IMG/VR virus record: IMGVR_UViG_3300044695_003800
Span: 1-23,185 of that record
Source of the DNA: a virus
Reading direction: 5' to 3' (one strand)
Length of the DNA stretch: 23,185 bases
In this document: positions 13,594 to 19,187 of the stretch, piece by piece
How positions within the stretch are numbered: the stretch's first letter is position 1
How the letters are laid out: every line of letters starts with the position of its first letter
Position numbers and translations under genes: made by a program
Notes under the pieces: generated by a model
The model's database searches: none
What the model was told of the DNA's origin: nothing
The model's input: only the letters and a program-made list of their open reading frames with translations

Positions 13594-13618
13594 CCCATCC
13601 CATTCCATCCCATCCCAT
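13594..13618 (+). repeat. Five tandem 5-bp CCCAT units running into a start codon
   Basis: Units are CCCAT, CCCAT, TCCAT, CCCAT, CCCAT; the last AT plus the next G makes ATG 13617. Because the local start context is TCCCATG, this is a microsatellite built from that motif and could vary in length by slippage without changing the protein. Confidence 0.75.
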
Positions 13619-13808
13619 GACCTTCATAGAAGCGTTGGAGAAAGCGTCCAAAACAGCGCAAAGGACGAAGTCCTTTAGACATGTCCTAGTTGAGAACTCC
13701 ATGTTTTCGGATTACGAAATTGCTTCGGACTTTGACCTAGAAAATTGGTTTCTTGGGAGCGAGCCGCTGGCCAGCTTCGGCCCGGACGGTGTGCGCATTC
13801 CTGAATGA
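13617..13808 (+). CDS. Hypothetical small acidic protein
   Basis: A 63-residue protein, MTFIEALEKASKTAQRTKSF at the start, then RHVLVENSMFSDYEIASDFDLENWFLG and a short end with FGPDGVRIPE. It looks like a helix followed by a compact acidic strand region. Unlike its neighbours, this gene has few GANTC words. The spacing to the previous stop is 24 bases, filled by the CCCAT repeat. No family is recognised. Confidence 0.6.
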   Translation: MTFIEALEKASKTAQRTKSFRHVLVENSMFSDYEIASDFDLENWFLGSEPLASFGPDGVRIPE

Positions 13809-13817
13809 TTCCTCGCG

Positions 13818-13843
13818 CCGTCTCATGGGCAACCGTGGGATGG
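13818..13843 (+). promoter_or_regulatory. Intergenic hairpin with GCAA tetraloop (H3)
   Basis: An 11-pair stem (CCGTCTCATGG with CCGTGGGATGG, three or more G-T pairs) is closed by GCAA, again a GNRA loop. Stem sequence is unrelated to H1 and H2. It starts 9 bases after a stop codon and precedes the 26-bp repeated leader. Confidence 0.65.
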
Positions 13844-13884
13844 GGCGGGCAATCAATCCCGATTCCCGATTCAAAATTAATCCC

Positions 13885-14082
13885 ATGACAACCCTTAGAA
13901 ACCTAATCATTTCAATTTTGGACGATGAAAACGGAATAAGTGAAGAGTCTTTTGCATTTTTGAATCAATTAGCAGAAACCGACGAGTCACTCCGTGATGT
14001 TGTTTTAATGGCCGATTGCTTCGCTGATCGCTTTTATTTGCACGAGTCGGACGCTGAAAACCTCAGGAACGCAAAATCCTGA
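13885..14082 (+). CDS. Hypothetical small acidic helical protein
   Basis: A 65-residue protein starting MTTLRNLIISILDDENGISE and continuing with SFAFLNQLAETDESLRDVVLMADCFADRFY (quoted in part) and a Glu/Asn end. It is helical and acidic, net negative. Such small acidic phage proteins may be inhibitors of host DNA-binding proteins, but there is no motif to support that. Start context is TTAATCCCATG. Confidence 0.6.
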   Translation: MTTLRNLIISILDDENGISEESFAFLNQLAETDESLRDVVLMADCFADRFYLHESDAENLRNAKS

Positions 14083-14095
14083 TTCCCCGCGAGAC

Positions 14096-14113
14096 GCTAT
14101 GCGAAAGCGTAGC
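14096..14113 (+). promoter_or_regulatory. Intergenic hairpin with GAAA tetraloop (H4)
   Basis: A 7-pair stem (GCTATGC with GCGTAGC, one G-T pair) is closed by GAAA; two more pairs can form beyond a single mismatch. It lies 13 bases after a stop and is followed by the second copy of the 26-bp leader repeat. Confidence 0.65.
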
Positions 14114-14161
14114 CTCCGGCGGCGAATCAATCCCGATTCCCGATTCAAAAAAAACCAATCC

Positions 14162-14485
14162 ATGAAAACTACCGTCTCAGAATTCCAATTCGTCGAAGCC
14201 TTCCGCCATGCAGGCCGCGAAAGCCAGTTCTCCGTCAACGCTCGCCGCGCTTTATTCGCGCATTTCGAACAATTCGAGGAAGACACCGACACCGAAATCG
14301 AACTCGACCCTATCGCGATTTGCTGCGAATGGGCAGAATACAAGTCACCGAAAGAGGCTGCGAAAGACTACGGTTTTGAGTGGAAACCAAGTCTGATTGG
14401 ATGTCATGACGCATCCCTTGAATGGCTTCACGAGCAAACCCAAGTCATCGAATTCGAAGGCGGAATCGTCATTCAGCAATTCTAA
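14162..14485 (+). CDS. Widespread small phage/plasmid protein (FEEDTxxEIELDxIAxCC family)
   Basis: A 107-residue acidic protein. It has SEFQFVEAFRHAGRESQFS, then LFAHFEQFEEDTDTEIELDPIAICCEWAEY around residues 38-67, and ends in TQVIEFEGGIVIQQF. I recognise this layout from many short phage and plasmid proteins: a helix, an EEDTGEEIELDxxAxCC core, and a VIxxxGGxIVQxF end. To my knowledge these have no assigned function. The start context CAATCCATG lacks a Shine-Dalgarno. This is one of the few genes in the block with wide relatives, which supports the phage nature of the array. Confidence 0.7.
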   Translation: MKTTVSEFQFVEAFRHAGRESQFSVNARRALFAHFEQFEEDTDTEIELDPIAICCEWAEYKSPKEAAKDYGFEWKPSLIGCHDASLEWLHEQTQVIEFEGGIVIQQF

Positions 14486-14503
14486 CCCATTCCCCGCGCA
14501 TCC

Positions 14504-14710
14504 ATGAACTACTACGTAATGCAGACCTCGCTTTCTAGCGGCTCAAAGCCTCAGCTTGTCCAATGGGCGAAAACCCAATCGGACGCCGTCGCCTATGCGC
14601 GCCAGCAACTTGACCTTTGGCGTGAAACTGGCGTTGCCAATCCTCCGCGCTACACGGTTCACTATTCTGGCCAGACAACCTTGCAACCTCTTTGGGACAG
14701 TCTGGACTGA
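14504..14710 (+). CDS. Hypothetical small protein
   Basis: A 68-residue protein: MNYYVMQTSLSSGSKPQLVQ, then WAKTQSDAVAYARQQLDLWRETG and RYTVHYSGQTTLQPLW. The pattern of strand, helix, strand is compact and resembles the small Tyr/Trp-containing strand-helix proteins common in this genome. Start context is GCATCCATG. Only 18 bases separate it from the previous stop, without a hairpin; a large hairpin follows it. Confidence 0.6.
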   Translation: MNYYVMQTSLSSGSKPQLVQWAKTQSDAVAYARQQLDLWRETGVANPPRYTVHYSGQTTLQPLWDSLD

Positions 14711-14717
14711 TTAGATC

Positions 14718-14768
14718 GGCCCATCCTCCGCGCGCCATCGCTCCGGCGGTGACGCGAAAGGGTAGGCC
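14718..14768 (+). promoter_or_regulatory. Large intergenic hairpin with UCCG tetraloop (H5)
   Basis: Outer arms GGCCCATCC and GGGTAGGCC pair with one mismatch, an inner CGCG/CGCG stem follows, and a terminal CATCGC/GCGGTG stem closes on TCCG, a UNCG-type loop with the proper C-G closing pair. No U-tract follows. It is the most elaborate of the series. Confidence 0.65.
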
Positions 14769-14796
14769 AATCTATCCGCAATCAACTCCGCATCCA

Positions 14797-15048
14797 ATGA
14801 ACAAAACCCAAGTCTTTATCCAACTCCCCACGGAAGTTTCCTACTGGGGCAGCACCGCAACGGAAAGCGACGTTTCGCGCATATGCGACAATCTGGAATC
14901 GCTCATCCGCGCGGAATTCGGGGAGCGTTTGGTTCTTAACTTTGAGCGTACCGCAACGCCACTAGGTGACGGTATTTCCTCAGATCATGAAGACTCCGCG
15001 CAGGAAGTCTGGAACTGGATTGCGAACAACTGGACAGCCGCCCTCTAA
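14797..15048 (+). CDS. Hypothetical small acidic protein
   Basis: An 83-residue protein starting MNKTQVFIQLPTEVSYWGST, then a helix SDVSRICDNLESLIRAEFGERLVLNF, and an acidic DGISSDHEDSAQEVWNWIANNW end. Strand-helix-strand-helix order suggests a small alpha/beta domain. Start context is GCATCCAATG. No family is recognised. It is the last gene preceded by one of the hairpins; from 15057 on, genes overlap or abut. Confidence 0.6.
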   Translation: MNKTQVFIQLPTEVSYWGSTATESDVSRICDNLESLIRAEFGERLVLNFERTATPLGDGISSDHEDSAQEVWNWIANNWTAAL

Positions 15049-15056
15049 GGATTCCC

Positions 15057-15266
15057 ATGCGCTACAAAATCCAAATCGAAACCTACAACGGCGGCTGGTC
15101 AGACCTCCGCGAATCCTGCGACGGCGAAACCTACGAAACCTGTTTATTCCCCACGCGCAACGCAGCCCTTGCCGCGCGCGAGGAGTTCTCTGAACTGTCC
15201 GAATTCCTCGAAACGACGCGCATCGTAACCGCCGAAACTCCCGAAACCGAAAACATCTACGCATGA
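15057..15266 (+). CDS. Small GWSDL-family protein, first copy
   Basis: A 69-residue protein: YKIQIETYNGGWSDLRES, then FPTRNAALAAREEFSE and a RIVTAETPE end. The same order (K-hydrophobic-Q-I, GWSDLxE, F-x-TR-x-A, helix, R-hydrophobic-V) occurs in the 84-residue protein at 17055-17309, so the two are paralogues. Such proteins occur in phages with no known role. The start context is GATTCCCATG, 9 bases after the previous stop; its TGA overlaps the next ATG. Confidence 0.65.
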   Translation: MRYKIQIETYNGGWSDLRESCDGETYETCLFPTRNAALAAREEFSELSEFLETTRIVTAETPETENIYA

Positions 15267-15526
15267 AAGCAACCCATACCCCCGGCCCTTGGCGTGTCGA
15301 TCATTCCGGCCCTTGCCATATTGGAATCATCGACGAAAACGAACGGACGATTGCCTTTTGCGCGTTGCAAAACGAGAACGGAGACGAAGATGAATTGAAT
15401 TCCTGTCTTATCGCCTCCGCCCCCGATCTTCTCGCAGCTCTTGAACGTCTCGCGCACCCAATGGCCGACGACGAGGATCTAGACTACGCGCGGGAGGTCA
15501 TTGCGAAAGCGAAAGGAAACGAGTGA
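15263..15526 (+). CDS. HTPGPW-type phage protein
   Basis: An 87-residue protein with the hallmark MKATHTPGPWRVDHSG start, a central I-A-F strand, and the segment LIASAPDLLAALERL followed by a helix ending IAKAKG. Proteins with HTPGPW and A(A/S)APDLLAALE are very common in phages of many hosts and I know of no assigned function. It overlaps the preceding and following genes by 4 bases each, so it is translationally coupled. The adjacent gene is a diverged copy. Confidence 0.8.
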   Translation: MKATHTPGPWRVDHSGPCHIGIIDENERTIAFCALQNENGDEDELNSCLIASAPDLLAALERLAHPMADDEDLDYAREVIAKAKGNE

Positions 15527-15798
15527 ACATCCCAATCTGCACTAATCATGCGCCGTGGAAGGCTGAATTTGGGGGCAAGAAATTGGCTGGATGGGGAGTC
15601 TTATCCGCGCGCGATGAAGTCGTAGCCTACATACCGCAAAGCATCGTTCACGATGAAGCCAATGCGCGCCTGATTTCCTGTGCGCCTGAGATGCTTGCCG
15701 CTCTTGAATTGATTTTCTCGAACGCTGGAGAATCGCCCGAATGGATTCGTGCACGCATTGGTCCGGTGATTGAGAAAGCGAAGGGGGGACAGCAATGA
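15523..15798 (+). CDS. Second HTPGPW/APDLLAALE-type protein, tandem paralogue
   Basis: A 91-residue protein from GTG 15523, which overlaps the previous TGA (GTGA). The N-terminus has HAPWKAEFGGKK in place of HTPGPW, and the C-terminal part has ANARLISCAPEMLAALELIF and ends VIEKAKGG, the family signature. It is thus a tandem, diverged duplicate of its neighbour. The function of the family is not established. Its TGA overlaps the next ATG. Confidence 0.75.
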   Translation: MNIPICTNHAPWKAEFGGKKLAGWGVLSARDEVVAYIPQSIVHDEANARLISCAPEMLAALELIFSNAGESPEWIRARIGPVIEKAKGGQQ

Positions 15799-15935
15799 AA
15801 GTCTACTGGACAGTTTATTTCGGCAAATTCCGGCGTAGCGAATACACGTTCCAAGGCGAAAACGCCAAGCGCGACGCGCAACGACTGGCGAAGCGATTCG
15901 GAGGGCGTGCGGTTTGCGAGAAAGGCCAGCAATGA
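15795..15935 (+). CDS. 46-residue basic protein
   Basis: The ORF runs from ATG 15795 to TGA at 15933-15935. It reads MKVYWTVYFGKFRRSEYTFQ, then a basic helix AKRDAQRLAKRFGGRAVC and ends KGQQ. Strand-strand-helix with many Arg and Lys. ATGA overlaps on both sides strongly support translation. It may bind nucleic acid because it is so basic, but no family is recognised. Confidence 0.65.
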   Translation: MKVYWTVYFGKFRRSEYTFQGENAKRDAQRLAKRFGGRAVCEKGQQ

Positions 15936-16120
15936 AGCACACTCACAAGCCAAAAACATTCATCAGCCGATGTTTCAGCGGTGCGGTTGATTCGCGCCGT
16001 CCGAATCCCCGCGCGCATGGCTGGGCGACGATTGAACAGATCTGTCCATGCGGCGCATGGCGACTGGTCAACGTGAACCAAGGTCAGAAGGAACTTGGCC
16101 ATTGGCAATCGGAGCGGTAA
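15932..16120 (+). CDS. Small CxCG phage protein
   Basis: A 62-residue protein from ATG 15932, coupled by ATGA to the previous gene. The core reads AHGWATIEQICPCGAWRLVNVNQGQKELGHW. The pattern H-G-x-(V/A)-T ... C-x-CGA-x-R-x-x-N-x-N ... W occurs in many small phage proteins, usually with CxxC. It may bind a metal in a dimer, but only two of the usual cysteines are present besides Cys in the N-terminal SRCFSG. The function is unknown to me. Confidence 0.65.
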   Translation: MKHTHKPKTFISRCFSGAVDSRRPNPRAHGWATIEQICPCGAWRLVNVNQGQKELGHWQSER

Positions 16121-16154
16121 ATCCTAAGAAAATCACGCAAACGAGAATCAAATT

Positions 16155-16526
16155 ATGCATCCACTCCTCTTATCCGCGCTTATCCAAATCGAATCCGGCG
16201 GAAATGATCAGGCCCGAGGCCGTCACGGCGAGCTTGGCGCGTTGCAGATTAAGCCGATCCTCGTGCGCGACGTTAACCGCATCATGGGAACGTCCTATGC
16301 GCACCAGCAGGTAACGAATCGAGCGACGGCGACATTCATCGCCAATGCCTATCTCAGCCACTACGGCAAGAATCTCGGCGACGAATCCTTAGCTCGGCTC
16401 TGGCAAGGTGGGCCAAAAGGTCTTAGAAAACCATCCACACGCGCGTACGCCCGACGGGTCATGCGCGAGCTAGATCGGCAGCGAACTGTAAAGGAATCCA
16501 TGACAGTTCAATTCACCGCACGGTAA
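16155..16526 (+). CDS. Lysozyme-like lytic transglycosylase, possible endolysin
   Basis: A 123-residue protein with the transglycosylase (goose-lysozyme/SLT-like) layout: ALIQIESGG at residues 8-16 with catalytic Glu13, GALQIKP at 28-34, a helix NRATATFIANAYLSHYG (55-71) and ARLWQGGPKG at 80-89, then AYARRV. It cuts the glycan strand of peptidoglycan. No signal peptide or membrane segment is seen, so release would need the holins encoded at 5997-6358, about 10 kb away on the other strand. Start context is CAAATTATG. Alternative: a virion-associated wall-degrading enzyme, but early-region position argues against it. Confidence 0.75.
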   Translation: MHPLLLSALIQIESGGNDQARGRHGELGALQIKPILVRDVNRIMGTSYAHQQVTNRATATFIANAYLSHYGKNLGDESLARLWQGGPKGLRKPSTRAYARRVMRELDRQRTVKESMTVQFTAR

Positions 16527-16540
16527 AACAGCCAAAACCA

Positions 16541-16771
16541 ATGAAACTAACCATTCAGAGCAAGCAGAACGCTCAGACCATCATCGACCTGTTCAACGCG
16601 GTCATCAACGGCGAGGTACAGGAACACGGCGCGCAGCCGCTCTCCATCTACGACGACGACAAGCACATTTGCAGCATCGTCGCCGCGAACGGCGAGCAGA
16701 TTCTGGAACTGATCATCGAGCGAGAGGAAGGCGATAGGATCATTCAGCAGGGCGAACCGGAGACGCTATGA
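16541..16771 (+). CDS. Hypothetical small acidic protein
   Basis: A 76-residue protein starting MKLTIQSKQNAQTIIDLFNA, then a strand pair ICSIVAANGEQILELIIERE and an acidic end. The order strand, helix, strand, strand resembles small DNA-mimic or regulatory domains but carries no motif. It starts 14 bases after the transglycosylase gene and its TGA overlaps the next ATG. Confidence 0.6.
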   Translation: MKLTIQSKQNAQTIIDLFNAVINGEVQEHGAQPLSIYDDDKHICSIVAANGEQILELIIEREEGDRIIQQGEPETL

Positions 16772-17058
16772 TCGACCGCAACCTATCCGAAACGGCTCTC
16801 GTGCGATGCAGCACGATGCCCCTTAAAGAGTTGATTAAGAATCTCGAATGGATGGCTCATTCCTGTCAGTCGCAAATCTTCAAGGAAGCGGCGAACCGGC
16901 TTCGTAACGCTGATTGCGCGGCGACTATCCTTGAGGACTCACTTTTCTACGCGCGGATGTACCGCGACACGACGAGCGACGGCGACAATCGGCGGAGGAT
17001 GCTCATCGACGATGCCGAGACGGTCGTCTCGCTGATCCGCACCGGAGGATGCGAATGA
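16768..17058 (+). CDS. Hypothetical helical protein
   Basis: A 96-residue all-helical protein: LSETALVRCSTMPLKELIKN, then LEWMAHSCQSQIFKEAANRLRNADCAATILED and FYARMYRDTTSDGDNRRRMLIDDAE (quoted in part). Helices with regular Leu/Ile spacing (LIKNLEWMA, AANRLRNAD) suggest a helical bundle. No family is recognised. It is coupled by ATGA overlaps at both ends. Confidence 0.6.
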   Translation: MIDRNLSETALVRCSTMPLKELIKNLEWMAHSCQSQIFKEAANRLRNADCAATILEDSLFYARMYRDTTSDGDNRRRMLIDDAETVVSLIRTGGCE

Positions 17059-17309
17059 GCCGCAATCTCTTCGCCCCGCCCAAGTTCAAGGTTCAGATAT
17101 CCGGCGCGATTGGTTGGTCGGACCTGAAGGAGCGTGTGGTCAGCTTCCGAACGGTCGAATTCCGTACGCGCAAGGAGGCGGAGCAAGCGGCCAAAGACCT
17201 CAATCCCGGCGAGTACACGCAGGGAAGACTTCGCGTCGTGCCGGTCGAGATGCCGGAGGATTACGATGTTTATCCGGTCGTCGAACGCGAGAATCCTAAA
17301 GCCACTTAG
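17055..17309 (+). CDS. Small GWSDL-family protein, second copy
   Basis: An 84-residue protein from ATG 17055, chosen because GGAGG at 17044-17048 has good spacing for it and its ATGA overlaps the previous stop; the in-frame ATG at 17049 abuts GGAGG. It reads FKVQISGAIGWSDLKERVVS, FRTRKEAEQAAKDLNPGEY and RLRVVPVEMPEDYDV. It is a paralogue of the 15057-15266 protein. Its end overlaps the HNH gene end by 14 bases, convergent. Confidence 0.65.
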   Translation: MSRNLFAPPKFKVQISGAIGWSDLKERVVSFRTVEFRTRKEAEQAAKDLNPGEYTQGRLRVVPVEMPEDYDVYPVVERENPKAT

Positions 17310-17838
17310 GTTTCATGAAGTTCTGAAACTCTTCGTTGCCAGGAAACTCAGACTTTGCTGACTGATAAGCCTCTTCGAAGAGTTTTGTGAACTCTTCTTT
17401 GAACTGCCAAGAAACTCGATCAACCGCGATTCCACGTTCTGCCTGTTTGCTTAAAACATAACCCCTGAGCTTTCCCTTAACCTCATCCAACTCCCATTGC
17501 TGCCATGTCTCCATATGCAAGAGCTTCGAATAACGCCTTCTCAATCTTTTGTTCGCGTATTCACACCTTTCAGAAAGTGAATCAAAAAAGAAATTTGAAA
17601 GAATCAAATTGCACTCATGGCACGCTGGAGTGCGTGGGCCGAAGTTAGCTGACGCATCCGTTCGCTTTTGCAAAGTCAGCATTGAAAATGGAATCACATG
17701 CTCTTGATCGGTGGGAGAAGTTCCGCAGTAGAAACAGCTCGACCAGCTTCCAAACCTGAAGTCAGACGGCACCCAATTCTTGAGTTTTTCGATTTCACTC
17801 TGGCTGAAAAGTATGTCTTTGGCAGTTAGCTGCTTCAT
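17296..17838 (-). CDS. Free-standing HNH endonuclease
   Basis: A 180-residue protein from ATG 17838; the open frame extends further upstream but the extension is shadow. It contains CFYCGTSPTDQEHVIPFSML with Cys35, Cys38 and the first catalytic His47, then TPACHECNLILSN with Cys73, Cys76 and Asn77. Paired CxxC motifs that bind zinc around an HNH core are typical of HNH nucleases. It lies alone on the minus strand between plus-strand genes and is more AT-rich than its neighbours, as expected for a homing-type mobile endonuclease. Its C-terminal half is helical. It may instead serve DNA packaging, but terminase genes are not adjacent. Confidence 0.75.
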   Translation of the reverse strand: MKQLTAKDILFSQSEIEKLKNWVPSDFRFGSWSSCFYCGTSPTDQEHVIPFSMLTLQKRTDASANFGPRTPACHECNLILSNFFFDSLSERCEYANKRLRRRYSKLLHMETWQQWELDEVKGKLRGYVLSKQAERGIAVDRVSWQFKEEFTKLFEEAYQSAKSEFPGNEEFQNFMKPKWL

Positions 17839-18255
17839 GTTGAAATTATGAGCCTTCAAAACCAAACCTGCAACCTTCAAAACCCAGATTTGGACGACCA
17901 CGTTCAAACGCCGCGTAAAGCTCGCGGACGTAGCCGAACACACTTTCGCACCTCCGAACGCTCTACGGGCCATTTCCGGCGCAGCGCGGGGCATTCTATA
18001 ATTCTATCGAAACCCAATTTTGATGGTTTGAGCGGTGTTCGAGGGGGAATTCCGCCGCTGCTCGCGCCACCGCCGTTCAAGGCGGGGGTAAAAAGCGAAG
18101 CAGCGAAAGCGGAATTCAAGCTCCCTATTTATAGGGAGTTAGTACTCCCTAATAGGGGAGGTAGTAGGATCTATGCTAACTTTAGACGAAGTGAAAGTGG
18201 TACCGCACAGAAGTTAGTTGACGCGAACAAAAAGGAGAGGTATTTACAAGTTCCT
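17839..18255 (+). promoter_or_regulatory. Control region with TATAAT box and stacked palindromes
   Basis: This 417-base gap between divergent genes has no convincing gene; the rightward frame is open through it but shows poor protein character. TATAAT at 17997-18002 is a perfect -10, with a weak -35. At 18121-18138 lies CTCCCTAT-TT-ATAGGGAG (8-2-8), and at 18145-18160 CTCCCTAATAGGGGAG, a near copy. The inner arms also form AGGGAGT-TAGT-ACTCCCT (18133-18150). This looks like a tandem operator or alternative RNA hairpins. GGGGAGG and AAGGAGAGG runs occur at 18155 and 18231, but neither is well spaced to the ATG at 18256. Confidence 0.55.
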
Positions 18256-18747
18256 ATGAGTTACTTAGAGAATGGGGCAACACACCGCAGCATGTTCCGA
18301 TTGATGGAGCCGCTGCATCACGACGCTGATCCGAACCGCTCGCAGGTCCTGGCCCACATCATGGCCAACATGCGCTGCGACATGGGGCGAGCGATACGAG
18401 CGTTCAATTCGATGCGGCATCCCAAGTCGAAGGTCCTGGTCTTCGATGCCATCCATCGGATGTGGAAGGGCTGCGATTGGGTGCCAGCCGACAACGATTC
18501 CAAGGATAGCATGTTCATCGTCGAGCTTCGCACCCTTCAACGCCGCGTGGTGGCGATGGACTCGGAGCTAAAGAAGGCTGTGAAGGAAATCAAGAGGCTG
18601 AACAAGAAGGTGGCCAACGCGAAGGAGACGGGAAGCACGCCTGAAATAGATGGGGACTGGTTCGCAAAGATGAGGGAAGCTCTTGGAACGACCGACGAAA
18701 AACCCATGAACACGACCGAATCGCTTGTCGCCCAGGCATGGAGCTGA
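18256..18747 (+). CDS. Hypothetical DNA-binding-type protein with coiled coil
   Basis: A 163-residue protein if ATG 18256 is used. Upstream in-frame starts back to 17848 would carry the operators through the coding region and add low-quality sequence. Residues ~12-75 (FRLMEPLHHDADPNRSQVLA, MGRAIRAFNSMR, VFDAIHRMWKGCDW) look like a helix-turn-helix or winged helix with a DADPNRS cap. Residues ~89-123 form a coiled coil (LRTLQRRVVAMDSELKKAVKEIKRL). A short acidic end follows. A replication-initiation accessory or transcription role fits its place before the excisionase-like and recombination genes, but no family is recognised. Confidence 0.55.
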   Translation: MSYLENGATHRSMFRLMEPLHHDADPNRSQVLAHIMANMRCDMGRAIRAFNSMRHPKSKVLVFDAIHRMWKGCDWVPADNDSKDSMFIVELRTLQRRVVAMDSELKKAVKEIKRLNKKVANAKETGSTPEIDGDWFAKMREALGTTDEKPMNTTESLVAQAWS

Positions 18748-18820
18748 AAATGTTTTTGAAAATCATTTGACGCCACTCCAGACAACTGCAACACTACGTC
18801 CGCAACGATGACCGATTTTT

Positions 18821-18897
18821 GGCAACTGGAAATAGAGAGCAGGGAGAGCCTGCTACGGGGTATTGGATTTTCTCCCCTGATTGAACATCCAGTTGCC
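18821..18897 (+). promoter_or_regulatory. Structured leader before the excisionase-like gene
   Basis: In the 161-base gap 18748-18908, GGCAACTGGA (18821-18830) and TCCAGTTGCC (18888-18897) form a perfect 10-bp outer stem. Inside, GCAGGGAGA can pair with TCTCCCCTG (one bulge), or AGCAGG-GAGAG-CCTGCT can form a 6-bp hairpin instead; the two options exclude each other. The stem ends 11 bases before ATG 18909. Confidence 0.6.
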
Positions 18898-18908
18898 ATC
18901 TCCCTTTC

Positions 18909-19187
18909 ATGAAAGTTTTTACGGCCAAGCAAACAGCCGCGATGCTGCAAATCTGCACCGAGACGCTTCGGCGTATCGTTCGCACCGACGGCATCCAGCA
19001 CCGGAGAATTGGCCGACGCATTTTGTTCACTGAAGCCGACATCGCGGCGATTCTTGAGAGTCGAGCGATGACCGGAGCCGTGAACCCCTACGCACCAAGA
19101 AAACAAAAACAACAAACCGAGAATACAAATGAGCAGCAGCAACCTAGTTCCGACATCACCGCAACCTCTGAGTCCGGCCAGTCCTGA
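18909..19187 (+). CDS. Excisionase/MerR-like DNA-binding protein
   Basis: A 92-residue protein. Residues 4-50 follow the HTH_17/excisionase pattern: FTAKQTAAMLQICTETLRRI, then a wing HRRIGRRILFTEADIAAIL. Such small proteins bind DNA as phage Xis or as transcription regulators. The C-terminus (~55-92) is Gln/Thr/Ser-rich and disordered and overlaps the start of the next gene by 59 bases. With no integrase visible, a regulator of early transcription is as likely as excision. Confidence 0.7.
   Translation: MKVFTAKQTAAMLQICTETLRRIVRTDGIQHRRIGRRILFTEADIAAILESRAMTGAVNPYAPRKQKQQTENTNEQQQPSSDITATSESGQS

Larger units (their letters stand above)
13851..14150 (+). repeat. 26-bp exact direct repeat in two intergenic leaders
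   Basis: The same 26 bases, beginning AATCAATCCC and ending CCCGATTCAAAA, occur at 13851-13876 and 14125-14150. They lie after hairpins H3 and H4 and just before the start codons of two unrelated genes. Each copy contains a tandem CCCGATT pair. Shorter versions (AATCAATCC) occur in the leaders at 12931 and 13337. Confidence 0.8.

Noticed and set aside
12885-14113. Intrinsic terminators at the tetraloop hairpins
   Set aside because: None is followed by a U-tract and each is followed by another gene on the same strand within 50 bases.
12885-14150. A CRISPR array
   Set aside because: Repeats are hairpins of differing sequence separated by coding genes, spacing is irregular, and no cas genes are seen.
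17848-18255. N-terminal extension of the 18256-18747 gene
   Set aside because: The extension runs through a TATAAT box and stacked palindromes and has low-complexity sequence; better read as a control region.
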